Notes: generated by a model not told the origin, from the letters alone. A stretch of 64,000 nucleotides of DNA from Bacillota bacterium (GCA_021768705.1 JAETUG010000004.1:52425-116424); one strand, 5' to 3'. Positions 26,696 to 35,176 are shown, counted from the stretch's first letter. Numbers and translations are program-made.

Positions 26696-27484
26696 TCACT
26701 GGGGAACCTTGCCGCCGCCGTGGTATTCCGCATATTTCTTCCCTCGCACCTGCACAAATTCCATTTCAGGATAGCGCAGTGCCGTCAAATATCCGCCATA
26801 AACACAGCCCTGGTCGATATCCACGGTACGATTGACAATCTCCGGCTCTTCCACCACCGTATGTCCATAGACCACAAAGGGCTTCCCGTCATATTCCGCC
26901 GCCCAATCCAGCCGTTCCGGCTTGCCGTTTTCATCGAATCGTCCTGTGGTTTCCCCATAAAGGCAGACCGCGCGAATCTTATTGGAAAATTTTCCAATGG
27001 ATTCGGGGCGCAGACCGCCATGGACAATCGCCAGCTGTTTTCTGTCCAACAGCAGATAGAAGCACTGGCTTTCATAGCAGCGCATATAGCGGTTGCGAAA
27101 GGCTGTGCGTTCTTCCTTGGGCAGCTTGTCCAGCTCCGCTACAGTGTTCTCCAAACCATGGGACAGGTGGACACGGTTGCCGAGGAAATACCGATACAGC
27201 TTGTTACAATGGTTTCCATGAACCCAGAAGGCACCACCATGGTTCACTTGGTCGATCCAGAAATTCAGGCAGGCCAGATTTTTGTGTCCTTTATCCGCCA
27301 CATCCCCCACAGAAATGAGCCTTCTGCCTTCGGGATGGACATAACAGTTGTCCTTTTTTTCATAACCCAGTTTTCGGATCAGCTCCATCAGCTCATCGTA
27401 GCAGCCATGGACATCCCCGACGATATCAAATTTATTTTCTCGAAATTCCAATATACGGAAGTTTCGTTCTCTACGCTCCTTCAT
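26696..27484 (-). CDS. Calcineurin-like metallophosphatase (PrpE/PnkP-like)
   Basis: About 262 residues from the ATG at 27484, with GGAAG upstream; an earlier in-frame ATG at 27538 lacks a site. The metal-binding blocks are all present: DIVGDVHGCYDEL, SVGDVADKGH, WVHGNHCNK, AIVHGGL and VVYGHTVV. This is the PPP-type phosphoesterase fold, related to bis(5'-nucleosyl)-tetraphosphatases. The second motif reads GDVADKG instead of the usual GDxVDRG. Confidence 0.88.
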   Translation of the reverse strand: MKERRERNFRILEFRENKFDIVGDVHGCYDELMELIRKLGYEKKDNCYVHPEGRRLISVGDVADKGHKNLACLNFWIDQVNHGGAFWVHGNHCNKLYRYFLGNRVHLSHGLENTVAELDKLPKEERTAFRNRYMRCYESQCFYLLLDRKQLAIVHGGLRPESIGKFSNKIRAVCLYGETTGRFDENGKPERLDWAAEYDGKPFVVYGHTVVEEPEIVNRTVDIDQGCVYGGYLTALRYPEMEFVQVRGKKYAEYHGGGKVPQ

Positions 27485-27625
27485 GTACAGCTTCCTTTCA
27501 GGAGTTTTTCTGATCTCAGACTTTTCTAATATAATCATACCACAAAAATGTGTTTATTTATAGGAGAAAACATAAAAAACTTTTGGAAGCATATATATAA
27601 GGAAAGAAAATTCACGGAGGTTCCC

Positions 27626-27862
27626 ATGTATTCCAACAAAAATATTCCCGCACCCTTTAATCAGCCCCGATCCACGAACAGCCAAAAAGAAAAACCGGTA
27701 GGCGAACTGTCCACACCCACGCTACAAAATAGAGCGGTAGAAAAAGATGTAGTTCCAATCACTGCCAAGAAAAAAACGGTACAAAAAAAAGCAGCTTCCC
27801 CAAACACTTCGCCTTTACTGGCAGTTTTATTATTCGATATTCTTTCCAATAAAGAAGGGTGA
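27626..27862 (+). CDS. Small protein of unknown function
   Basis: 78 residues from the ATG at 27626 behind GGAGG. The N-terminal part is polar and probably disordered (NIPAPFNQPRSTNSQKEKP), then a lysine-rich stretch, then the hydrophobic end PLLAVLLFDILSNKEG. I recognise no family. A strong terminator follows, which supports it as a real gene. Confidence 0.6.
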   Translation: MYSNKNIPAPFNQPRSTNSQKEKPVGELSTPTLQNRAVEKDVVPITAKKKTVQKKAASPNTSPLLAVLLFDILSNKEG

Positions 27863-27887
27863 TGCAATCAAATTGCATCACCCTTTT
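27857..27887. terminator. Bidirectional terminator between two small genes
   Basis: GGGTGATGCAAT, loop CAA, ATTGCATCACCC, then TTTT; perfect 12-bp stem. Confidence 0.85.
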
Positions 27888-27893
27888 GCACGG

Positions 27894-28151
27894 TCACAGT
27901 CCCAGCATTGCCATGATCTGTGCCAATTGTGCCTGTTCCTCCTTGGGCAGGCTTGCCGCCACTGCTGCCAGTAGAGCTTTCTGTTCTTCCGGAGGAAGCT
28001 GCCCGCCCTCTGATAATTTTTCACCATATTCCAGGAAAATATCCAATCGTTCCATGTCGGTTTTCCCCTTGCATTTTTCCGCCGCTTCCCGCATGAGCTG
28101 CAGCCGTTCCTCTCCCAAAGCCTGCACTTCCGGAGTATCCCATGTATTCAT
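27894..28151 (-). CDS. Small acidic helical protein, unknown function
   Basis: 85 residues, predicted all helical from the Leu/Glu/Ala/Gln spacing (PEVQALGEERLQLMREAAEK, then EEQAQLAQIMAMLGL). It has no membrane segment or signal. Its start overlaps the stop of the 152-residue gene by four bases (ATGA), so the two are coupled. Unknown function. Confidence 0.7.
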   Translation of the reverse strand: MNTWDTPEVQALGEERLQLMREAAEKCKGKTDMERLDIFLEYGEKLSEGGQLPPEEQKALLAAVAASLPKEEQAQLAQIMAMLGL

Positions 28152-28606
28152 TTCAAGCCCTCCCGTTCCATGATCTCTTTCATATCCATCATTCTCAATA
28201 GGGTCTGCATCTGGCCTCTCTCATCCGGCGGCAGATATTCCTGGACTGCCCACAGCATTTTCCGCTGCCGCAGGCGGGGCGGTTCCTCCTGCCGTTCCCT
28301 TGCTTCCAGCAGACCTCCGCTCAATACTCTCTGCATTTCCATCAGGCGAACAACGATATACAAATCCCGCTGATATTCCCGATTCAAAAAAGGAATGGCT
28401 GCGGTGATCATATTTTCATTTCGATTGCGGGCAAAAAGCTCCCCTTCCTCTTTTCTCTCCACAGGAGGGGTGGGCGGTTGGGTTGCCGCAGGCCCCATAA
28501 GCCGCTGCAGCCTTTGGATTCGCTGCATCATCTTCAGGGCATCCTGCCCCTGCTCTCCCATCAATGCCGAAAGCATCTCCATTCCGTTTTTTTCTGCCAC
28601 AGACAT
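28148..28606 (-). CDS. Helical protein of unknown function
   Basis: 152 residues, rich in Met, Arg, Gln and Leu. An N-terminal helix (KNGMEMLSALMGEQGQDALK) is followed by a proline-rich linker (TQPPTPPVE) and a C-terminal helical part ending MDMKEIMEREGLK. No family recognised. It is divergent from the S8 protease gene with a gap of about 90 bases. Confidence 0.7.
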   Translation of the reverse strand: MSVAEKNGMEMLSALMGEQGQDALKMMQRIQRLQRLMGPAATQPPTPPVERKEEGELFARNRNENMITAAIPFLNREYQRDLYIVVRLMEMQRVLSGGLLEARERQEEPPRLRQRKMLWAVQEYLPPDERGQMQTLLRMMDMKEIMEREGLK

Positions 28607-28697
28607 CCTCTCCTTTTTCTTCCTAAAATAAAGGTATGCCCCAAAGTCCCCAAAAATGCTTTTTTACATACTTTAGTAAAGAAAGGAGATGCTTGCC

Positions 28698-28902
28698 ATG
28701 TCGTTGATGAAACACCTTTTTTCTGCGGAGCTGTCTGCATCTGCAGGCAAGCGGAGGCTCTCCATCGCTTTTCTGGATACGGGGATCTCTCCCGTGGAGG
28801 ATTTTATACTGCCGGAAAACCGTATCGTGGCTTTTCGGGATCTGATCAATGGGAAACGGGAGCCTTACGATGATAACGGTCACGGCACCCATGTCACGGG
28901 TA
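28698..28902 (+). pseudogene. S8 subtilisin-like protease, N-terminal part (split by insertion)
   Basis: Starts at the ATG behind GAAAGGAG. Residues 1-68 contain the catalytic aspartate in FLDTGIS (D27) and the catalytic histidine in DNGHGTHVTG (H62). At 28902 the frame leaves the protease family and ends in a foreign tail at the TAA at 28986-28988. The missing part resumes at 35786. The two parts meet exactly in the 16-bp core shared by both junctions, and the joined frame would encode about 293 residues without a signal peptide. As it stands the fragment lacks the nucleophile serine. Confidence 0.9.
28887..28902 (+). repeat. Left attachment core (attL)
   Basis: Sixteen bases identical to 35786-35801, in the codons for THVTG of the protease. 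The core contains an inverted ACCC/GGGT pair. Confidence 0.85.
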
Positions 28903-28928
28903 CAGAAAGCAATTCTTTCGGCAAACGA

Positions 28929-28960
28929 AAAACCCTCGTCTGTTTCCAGACGAGGGTTTT
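28929..28960. terminator. Bidirectional terminator just inside the left end
   Basis: ACCCTCGTCTG, loop TTTC, CAGACGAGGGT, flanked by an A run and TTTT. It would stop TRAP-operon transcripts reaching the protease gene, and the reverse. Confidence 0.85.
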
Positions 28961-29014
28961 CCCGGAGTTCAATATGAGCTACATCTAATTGGGATAGATG
29001 AAGGTCATCGAGTT

Positions 29015-29104
29015 TCAACCATAATAGTAGAACATACAAAGTGCTGTCATCAAAATGATGCCGCAGTCCAGCATACTTTGTACAATTTTTTTTGAAATAC
29101 TCAT
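29015..29104 (-). CDS. 29-residue membrane peptide after dctM
   Basis: MSISKKIVQSMLDCGIILMT followed by ALCMFYYYG: a short basic start and one hydrophobic helix. AAGGAG lies eight bases upstream of the ATG. It begins 39 bases after the dctM stop on the same strand and is followed by the terminator at 28929-28960, so it ends the TRAP operon. No family recognised. Confidence 0.6.
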   Translation of the reverse strand: MSISKKIVQSMLDCGIILMTALCMFYYYG

Positions 29105-29143
29105 ATCAATCAACTCCTTGAGAAGCTTTTAACAATACTGTTC

Positions 29144-30433
29144 TTAGCCCATCAGGTTAGGCAAGAACATGGAAATTGCAGGAATATAAGTGATGCACAG
29201 CAACGTGATAATCATCAGTGCCAGGAAAGGAATGATACCCTTGATGACAGTATCCAGCGTGGTTTCGCCTACACGGGATGCAACGAACAGGTTTACGCCC
29301 AGTGGAGGTGTGATGAAGCCGATGGCCAGGTTAACAACCATGATGATACCAAAGTGTGTAACATCTACGCCCATTGCTGTTACAACGGGGTACAGGATAG
29401 GTGCCAGAATCATGATAGCACACAGCGTTTCCATGAAGCAGCCAACGATCAGCAGCAGGATGTTGATCAGCAGCAGGATAATGATCTTACTATCTGTCAG
29501 AGCCAGCATAGCAGATGCAACTGTGGTAGGGATACGGCCCAGTGTCAGGACTTTGGAGAAGCCTGCAGCACAGCCGATAACGATCAGGATGGATGCTGTT
29601 GTTTCACAAGCATTCTTTGTGCACTGGATCAGTTTTTTCACATCCAGTTCTCTGTAGATCAGACAGCCAACAATGATACTGTAGATAACGGATACAGCCG
29701 CTGCTTCTGTTGGTGTGAAGATACCACCGTAGATACCGCCCAGGATGATAACGGGAGACAGGATCGCCCAGAAGCCTTCTTTTGTTTCGTGAAGTGCTCT
29801 CTTTATGCTGAAGGGTTCGTCGTCACCTTTGTAGCCCATTTTCTTAGCGTATACATAGGAGTACAGAATCAGTACCAGACCGATCAGAATACCGGGTACG
29901 AAACCAGCCAGGAACAGAGTAGATACGGAGCTGTTTGTTGTTACAGCGTAAATTACCATAGGGATACTGGGAGGGATGATAACACCGATGGAACCGGCTG
30001 CTGCGATCAGAGCCAGTACGAATTTTTTATCATAGCCTTTTTCCAGCATTGTGGGGATAACCATACCACCTACAGCAGCAACTGTAGCGGGACCGGAACC
30101 GGAAATCGCTGCGAAGAACATACATACAACGACTGTTACGATTGCCAGACCACCCTGGATTCTGCCGAAGAATACGTTGGCCAGATTCAGCAGTCTCTTG
30201 GAGATACCGCCGCCGCCCATCAGTTCACCGGCAAAGATGAAGAAGGGGATCGCCATGGTAGGGAAAGAGTCACAGCCGGTTACCATGTTCTGTGCAACAA
30301 AGCCCAGTGTCAGCTGTTTTGTATAAAGGATATAGCCCAGAGATGCAATACCCAGGGAGAAACCGATGGGAACTGTCAGCACCAGACATGCAATCAATGT
30401 AAGAAATACTACTGCAGCAATAGAACCTGTCAT
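29144..30433 (-). CDS. dctM: TRAP transporter large permease subunit
   Basis: 429 residues with about 12 membrane helices. The DctM pattern is clear: VLTVPIGFSLGIASLGYIL, FPTMAIPFFIFAGELMGGGG, SGSGPATVAAVGGMVIPTML and IIPPSIPMVIYAV. It couples substrate uptake to a sodium or proton gradient with DctQ and the binding protein DctP. Its start overlaps the dctQ stop by four bases. The substrate is probably a carboxylate, by family. Confidence 0.95.
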   Translation of the reverse strand: MTGSIAAVVFLTLIACLVLTVPIGFSLGIASLGYILYTKQLTLGFVAQNMVTGCDSFPTMAIPFFIFAGELMGGGGISKRLLNLANVFFGRIQGGLAIVTVVVCMFFAAISGSGPATVAAVGGMVIPTMLEKGYDKKFVLALIAAAGSIGVIIPPSIPMVIYAVTTNSSVSTLFLAGFVPGILIGLVLILYSYVYAKKMGYKGDDEPFSIKRALHETKEGFWAILSPVIILGGIYGGIFTPTEAAAVSVIYSIIVGCLIYRELDVKKLIQCTKNACETTASILIVIGCAAGFSKVLTLGRIPTTVASAMLALTDSKIIILLLINILLLIVGCFMETLCAIMILAPILYPVVTAMGVDVTHFGIIMVVNLAIGFITPPLGVNLFVASRVGETTLDTVIKGIIPFLALMIITLLCITYIPAISMFLPNLMG

Positions 30434-30918
30434 GCTTCAGCCACCTCCTCGTGATTTTTCAATGCTTTTACGCGTCTAACGATACACTGGATCTGACGGA
30501 TCGCTGTCAACGCCATACCGATCATGGGTGCAGCATATACAAACTGCATGGGGATACGCATAGCGGGAGACATCTGACCAGACCAGGCGATTTTGCCGAA
30601 TACAGTATAGCCTGTAACCGCAATGAAGATAGCGAAGCCCAGAACGATCAGTTCGCTGAGGATTTCAATATAAGGACGTGCTTTTTTAGGATACAGATTG
30701 ATCGCAGCGTCGATACGGATATGTTTTTCTCTTCTTGCTGTGTAACTTACAGAGAAGTATACCAGCCATACGAACATATATCTTGCCAATTCTTCAGACC
30801 ATGTCAGGGAGCTCTGGAATACATAACGCATAACTACCTGAACGAAAATAACGATACTCATTGCAAAAATCAGTGGAATCATGAAAAATTCTTCCAAATG
30901 ATCCATAAACCATTTCAT
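30430..30918 (-). CDS. dctQ: TRAP transporter small permease subunit
   Basis: 162 residues, four membrane helices. The family pattern FVQVVMRYVFQSSLTWSEELARYMFVWLVY is visible in pieces at about residues 25-55, with RREKHIRID after it. It forms the membrane complex with DctM. It lies between dctP and dctM. Confidence 0.93.
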   Translation of the reverse strand: MKWFMDHLEEFFMIPLIFAMSIVIFVQVVMRYVFQSSLTWSEELARYMFVWLVYFSVSYTARREKHIRIDAAINLYPKKARPYIEILSELIVLGFAIFIAVTGYTVFGKIAWSGQMSPAMRIPMQFVYAAPMIGMALTAIRQIQCIVRRVKALKNHEEVAEA

Positions 30919-30940
30919 TGTTTTTCCGCCCCTTTCCTAA

Positions 30941-32065
30941 TTAACCTTCAGCAGGGAATTTTGCCTTTGCTTTTTCCACTTCGCTGTACAGCAGGTCTAC
31001 AACAGAAGGATCTGTTACTTTCTCGTAAGCCATTTCCTTCAGACCTTCACAAGCTGCCACCATTTCTGCTTTTGCTTCGGGGGACAGGTCGCTGTATTCC
31101 ATGGAACCGCAATTTTTGATGTTTTCGATGGCAACCGCTTCGTATTCGGAACATCTTTCACGTTCGTAAGCAACTGCTTCGTCGGAAACCTTCAGTACGA
31201 TTTCCTGCTGTTCGGGTGTCAGACCATCGAATTTATCCTTACTCATCAGGATCAGGTAAGGAGAATAGATGTGTTTTGTATATGTATAGTGGCTCTGTAC
31301 TTCATAGAATTTTGTCTGCCATGTCAGTTCGGCGCCGTTATCCTGTGCGTCTACTGTTTTCTGCTGCAGTGCTGTAAACAGTTCAGTGAAGGCCATGGGT
31401 GTGGGGTTTGCACCGTAGTTTTTCCACTGCTGCAGCTGCAGTTCGTTTTCCATGATACGGATTTTGATACCCTGCAGATCGGACATGGAGTTGATGGGTT
31501 TGTTGGTGGACAGAGTACGGAAGGAGTTTTCCTGCCACTGCAGCAGTTTAAAGCCGGAATCTTCCAGGCCTTCTGCCAATCTGTCGCCCAGAGGGCCATC
31601 CAAAACTTCGTATACCTGCTGTTTGTTATCGAACAGCCAAGGGATATCCAGACAGAAGATATCATTTTCAAAAGAAGCTACTGTTGCGTTTGTTGCCAGT
31701 ACGATGTCGTAGTTACCAAACTGGCAGCCTTCCAACAGTTCACGTTCAGAACCAAGTACGTTGTCAGTGTAAATATCGCAGCTTAATGTGCCGCCGGATT
31801 CCTGTTCCAGACGCATTTTGAAGAATTTTGCAGCGTCGATTGTCGCAGGAGCGTTACCCAGTGCGTAGATGAAATGATAGCAGTCATCTGTCAGTTCTAC
31901 GCCGGATTCAAAGTTTACAGGTTCTACTTTCTTTTCTACAAAATCTGTATTTGTTGCTGTTGTGTTTTCGTCTGTTGCAGCTTCATCAGAAGAACCGCCG
32001 CAGCCGGCCAGACCAAACACTGTGACCGCCGCCAACATGGCAGCCAGACCTCTTTTTAAGATCAT
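30941..32065 (-). CDS. dctP: TRAP transporter solute-binding lipoprotein
   Basis: 374 residues. The signal peptide ends at the lipobox LAGC (about residue 22), so it is anchored outside the membrane. The DctP fold is seen in ALGNAPATIDAAKFFKMRLEQ, in LQGIKIRIMEN (the arginine that usually binds the substrate carboxylate) and in PMAFTELFTALQQKTVDAQDN. The substrate is not predictable from sequence alone. Confidence 0.95.
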   Translation of the reverse strand: MILKRGLAAMLAAVTVFGLAGCGGSSDEAATDENTTATNTDFVEKKVEPVNFESGVELTDDCYHFIYALGNAPATIDAAKFFKMRLEQESGGTLSCDIYTDNVLGSERELLEGCQFGNYDIVLATNATVASFENDIFCLDIPWLFDNKQQVYEVLDGPLGDRLAEGLEDSGFKLLQWQENSFRTLSTNKPINSMSDLQGIKIRIMENELQLQQWKNYGANPTPMAFTELFTALQQKTVDAQDNGAELTWQTKFYEVQSHYTYTKHIYSPYLILMSKDKFDGLTPEQQEIVLKVSDEAVAYERERCSEYEAVAIENIKNCGSMEYSDLSPEAKAEMVAACEGLKEMAYEKVTDPSVVDLLYSEVEKAKAKFPAEG

Positions 32066-32244
32066 ACAATTCCCTCCTCAATATTGAACTGATTAGCCCG
32101 GTATGTGTTGCTTCTCTCAATCCGTTTTCCTTTCATTTGGACCAATGGAAAACGGAAGGTTTCTTTTGTACTGTTGCTTTGTTTTTTCTTTTGTAACACA
32201 AAATCCACTTAACAAAACTTCTTTTTTCGCGAAAAAAACTTTTT

Positions 32245-32298
32245 AAAGACTTAAAACGTCTTTTTTTGCATTATAATACTCTAATTTTCCAGTGTCAA
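32245..32298 (-). promoter_or_regulatory. dctP promoter with candidate GntR operator
   Basis: Minus-strand TTGACA (32293-32298) and TATAAT (32270-32275) with a 17-base spacer form a consensus promoter. A dyad AAAGAC-N7-GTCTTT (32245-32263) covers the expected start of transcription, where a repressor would block. Assignment to the neighbouring GntR protein is inferred. The untranslated leader to dctP would be about 200 bases; nothing else was recognised in it. Confidence 0.7.
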
Positions 32299-32540
32299 TA
32301 AACAATAAATCCAAAAAGAAGTTGTTTTTTCGTCTAAATTAAACTCTTTTTTGGTAAAATCAACTAAATTTATATCAATTTCATCTTTTCCGTGTCTTTC
32401 ACGAGACAACTTTTGTCCCATATGTGACTTCCATTTTGCAGTTTTGCAGTTATTTTTGATCGAAAATAAAGTTTTAAAATCATTTTTTATTTTTTTCTAT
32501 GTCTCAAAATCAAAAAAAGATGTTGTTTTTTAAAAATCAA

Positions 32541-32569
32541 TAGACTTTTTTAAAACAAAGGTGTATAAT
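32541..32569 (+). promoter_or_regulatory. Promoter of the GntR-family gene
   Basis: TAGACT (32541-32546), 17-base spacer, perfect TATAAT (32564-32569). The -10 box lies inside the longest possible reading frame of the gene, which argues for the downstream TTG start. The span 32300-32540 is very AT-rich with no feature seen. Confidence 0.6.
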
Positions 32570-32635
32570 ATAAAATACGTTATTGAGGAACCTGCCTTTC
32601 AGGGAATAGTAGAATTTGAAAGAAGGTGCGATATT

Positions 32636-33349
32636 TTGAAGGGAACTGATCGCAGTGACGAATCAGCAGGGAAAAAACTCACACTGACAGATAAAATCTA
32701 TCAGGATATCAAGGATGATATCTCATCTAAGGCATTCCAGCCTGGGGAAAAATTAAACATCAAAGAACTTGCCAGGAAATATCAGGTTAGCGATACACCG
32801 GTAAAACAAGCCTTACAACGGCTGGCAGAAGAAAAACTGGTCATCAATACACCCAATAAGGGTATGAGTGTTCGGGCGTTGACACCTCATGAACTGCAGG
32901 ATATTTTCGATATGCGACTGATGATGGATACCTTTTTCATAAAGGATATCGTTACAACGCTGAACTATAATCAGGCTCTGCGCCAGCAGCTGATCGACTG
33001 TCTGGAAGCGCAGCGCAAATTCATTGAAACCGATGATTCCAATCACAAACCCGATGAATTCTTTGAACTGGATATGGATTTTCATACATTATATTTGGCG
33101 GCTTCCGGCAACCAGAAAGCCGTAGATGTTTTCAGAGATCTGCAGCCCTTTACTTATGCTTCCGGCACATATGTCAGTCAGCCTCATTACAGAGACTGCG
33201 AATGTGTAGATGAACATCAGGCTATCCTGGATGCAGCATTGGCATCCGATCTCGATGCATTGGTAGCAGCAGTGACGACCCATCTGAATAATTCCAGCAA
33301 AGCATTGCAGTTGATCTTCAAGGTAAATCAGATGGTTTACCCCGAATAA
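32636..33349 (+). CDS. GntR family regulator, FCD (FadR-like) type
   Basis: 237 residues from a TTG at 32636 with GAAGGTG upstream. A longer in-frame GTG at 32561 overlaps the -10 box and is not favoured. The winged helix holds LTDKIYQDIKDDISSKAFQP and ELARKYQVSDTPVKQALQRL. The FCD ligand domain carries metal-type residues in ELDMDFHTLYLAASG and VDEHQAILDAAL. It is divergent from dctP and probably responds to the TRAP substrate or a product of it. Confidence 0.9.
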   Translation: MKGTDRSDESAGKKLTLTDKIYQDIKDDISSKAFQPGEKLNIKELARKYQVSDTPVKQALQRLAEEKLVINTPNKGMSVRALTPHELQDIFDMRLMMDTFFIKDIVTTLNYNQALRQQLIDCLEAQRKFIETDDSNHKPDEFFELDMDFHTLYLAASGNQKAVDVFRDLQPFTYASGTYVSQPHYRDCECVDEHQAILDAALASDLDALVAAVTTHLNNSSKALQLIFKVNQMVYPE

Positions 33350-33376
33350 AAAAAGAGTCCTTTCGGACTCTTTTTT
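33350..33376 (+). terminator. Terminator after the GntR gene
   Basis: AAAAAGAGTCC, loop TTTC, GGACTCTTTTTT. Confidence 0.85.
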
Positions 33377-33382
33377 GTTGAA

Positions 33383-33535
33383 ACGAAAACCATTCATTCG
33401 TAAAGCTTCGCCTTACTTCTATGCCCTAACAGGTTCACAGTCCTTCGGACTATGTGATGTCTATCTTACGAAAACCATTCATTCGTAAGGCTTTGCCTTA
33501 CTCATGTGCTTGCTCCGCAAGCCTACGAAACAAAA
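33383..33535. repeat. Element-specific hairpin repeat, family B, two tandem copies
   Basis: A unit of about 35 bases, ACGAAAACCATTCATTCGTA plus RGCTTYGCCTTACT, occurs at about 33383 and 33468, 85 bases apart. Each copy is a hairpin of the GTAAGGC-TTT-GCCTTAC kind, joined by AGTCC-TTC-GGACT and GCTTGC-TCC-GCAAGC hairpins. A third partial copy is at 35245-35292. No open frame. Confidence 0.7.
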
Positions 33536-33538
33536 AAA

Positions 33539-33577
33539 GCCCACGATCAAGCATAAATGCTTGATCGTGGGCTTTTT
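33539..33577. terminator. Strong terminator between GntR gene and lipoprotein gene
   Basis: GCCCACGATCAAGCA, loop TAAA, TGCTTGATCGTGGGC, T run; A run on the other side, so usable from both strands. Confidence 0.88.
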
Positions 33578-33600
33578 ATTGTTTCTATGGTTTTCTACGT

Positions 33601-34200
33601 TTAAATCACGTACAACAGCTGTGTCTGATGGGCTTCCATAGACATTTCTGTCCAATAAGTACGGAAGGTATCTTCGTCCAATTCCGCTTCATTCGTCAGC
33701 ACACAGATATCATAGGCCGTACCGCCTTCCTGCAGAGAGAAATCATCAAAAACTTTCAGAACCTCAAAGTTTCTTGTATAATAAAAATCCCGATCCTCAT
33801 CCTCAGATTCATATCCGCTTCTTGTTTCATCTGTTACCAGCAGATAGCCTGTCTCCACGCTATAGTACAAATAATCCAAGATTGCGCCATCAAACTGACT
33901 ATACTGGCAGATGACAACAGAAGTCTCCTTTCCCGCTTCACTGGCGGTCAGAAAGGCATCCCATGCTTCCTGCCCCCCTGCCACTGCGCCATCATTGATG
34001 GTAAAGAAGCCTTCCTCCACCGCAGTCTCTGCCGGAATTTCCGCAGGCTGTTCCTTCAAATACGCAAGCATCTCTTCCTCTTTCGCTTCTGCTGCTGTTT
34101 TCTGTGTTTCCTGTGTCGGTTCTGTCTCTGTTTTTCCGCAGCCCGCAACACCACAAACCATCATGGCAGCAAAAAGCACTGCTAACATTCTCTTTCTCAT
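33601..34200 (-). CDS. Lipoprotein of unknown function
   Basis: 199 residues from the ATG at 34200 with a strong AAGGAGGAAGG. The signal peptide ends in the lipobox VAGC (about residues 18-21), then an acidic Thr/Glu linker. The globular part contains GGQEAWDAFLTASEAGKETS and TFRTYWTEMSMEAHQTQLLY. Proteins of similar size are common lipoproteins of Clostridia, but no family is recognised. It starts 19 bases after the recombinase stop and is probably co-transcribed with it. Confidence 0.8.
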   Translation of the reverse strand: MRKRMLAVLFAAMMVCGVAGCGKTETEPTQETQKTAAEAKEEEMLAYLKEQPAEIPAETAVEEGFFTINDGAVAGGQEAWDAFLTASEAGKETSVVICQYSQFDGAILDYLYYSVETGYLLVTDETRSGYESEDEDRDFYYTRNFEVLKVFDDFSLQEGGTAYDICVLTNEAELDEDTFRTYWTEMSMEAHQTQLLYVI

Positions 34201-34219
34201 CTTTCCTTCCTCCTTAAAA

Positions 34220-35176
34220 TCACTTTTGTATTTCGACCACAGGGGAATTTCTCGTTCCAAAGGGCGATTTGCACCTTTGTTTCATCCTTCTCCCCACTGC
34301 ATCGAATATTTCCTGTTTTATGATAGCTTCGTGGGTATTTTCCACCACAATCCATCGATCTTTCGGCAATTCTCGGGTCTTTTTCTCCTTAAAGCTAATC
34401 TTTTCTTCTTTGCCCTGAGCCATGTGTCCCAGATAGACAGGATTTTGCAGGATCTTTCGTATCGTTCCCACAGACCATGTTTTGCAGTCCTTCCTGCCCA
34501 TGTCCTGCCCCCGCTGTTTCTTCACCTGGGTGGGCGTGGGGATCGCCTCTGCCGTCAATCGTTCTGCAATCATTTTACAGGAAAGCCCCGATAAGTACAA
34601 GTCATATATTTTTTCCACGATCTGCGCCGTTTCCCGATCCACGATCAAATGATGGCGGCAGGCAGGATCTTTCAAATAACCATAGGGAGCATAATTGCCA
34701 AGAAACTGCCCCTCCTCCATCTTGCGGCGAAATACGGCCCGAATATTTTCCGAAAGCTCCTCTGAATACCATTCATTCACCAGGCTGTTGATCTGCCGTG
34801 CTTTTTTGTTGGCCCGCAAAGCCGTATCCACATGATCCACCACCGTGATAAAACGGATGCCCCATAAGGGAAACAATTCGTGGAAATATCGTTCCGCCGT
34901 GACGGCGTTTCTGGTAAAACGGGATTGGGTCTTGCATAATAGGATGGAGAATTTCCCTTCTTCCGCTTCTTTCAACATCTGCCGAAAGGCAGGTCTGTCC
35001 TCCCGCAGACCAGAATAATCCTCATCGGCATAAATGCCATAGACCCCCCAGCCTTGCTTATGGGCATATTCCAAGAGAAGGGCTTTCTGATTCTGGATGC
35101 TTTCGCTTTCTGCCACGCCCTTTTCCCGATCCTCTACAGAAAGCCTGCAATAGATGGCCGCTGTTTCCTGCTTCAT
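34220..35176 (-). CDS. Serine site-specific recombinase, short form
   Basis: 318 residues. The resolvase catalytic domain spans about residues 5-150 with the likely nucleophile S13 in AIYCRLSVEDRE, plus DEDYSGLREDRPAFRQML and CKTQSRFTRN. A Recombinase domain follows (about 160-280: APYGYLKDP, AERLTAEAIPTPTQV, WSVGTIRKILQNPVYLGHM). It stops soon after, without the zinc ribbon and coiled coil that most large serine integrases carry at 400-550 residues. It probably catalysed integration of this element. Whether this short form is still active is unknown. Confidence 0.9.
   Translation of the reverse strand: MKQETAAIYCRLSVEDREKGVAESESIQNQKALLLEYAHKQGWGVYGIYADEDYSGLREDRPAFRQMLKEAEEGKFSILLCKTQSRFTRNAVTAERYFHELFPLWGIRFITVVDHVDTALRANKKARQINSLVNEWYSEELSENIRAVFRRKMEEGQFLGNYAPYGYLKDPACRHHLIVDRETAQIVEKIYDLYLSGLSCKMIAERLTAEAIPTPTQVKKQRGQDMGRKDCKTWSVGTIRKILQNPVYLGHMAQGKEEKISFKEKKTRELPKDRWIVVENTHEAIIKQEIFDAVGRRMKQRCKSPFGTRNSPVVEIQK

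Noticed and set aside
28902-28988. Treating the left protease fragment with its foreign tail as a normal gene
   Set aside because: The protein leaves the S8 family exactly at the attachment core and the rest of the domain continues 6.9 kb away.
33383-33535. Tandem repeats considered as a CRISPR array
   Set aside because: Only two copies are adjacent, the spacing is uneven, each copy is itself a hairpin cluster and no cas gene is present.
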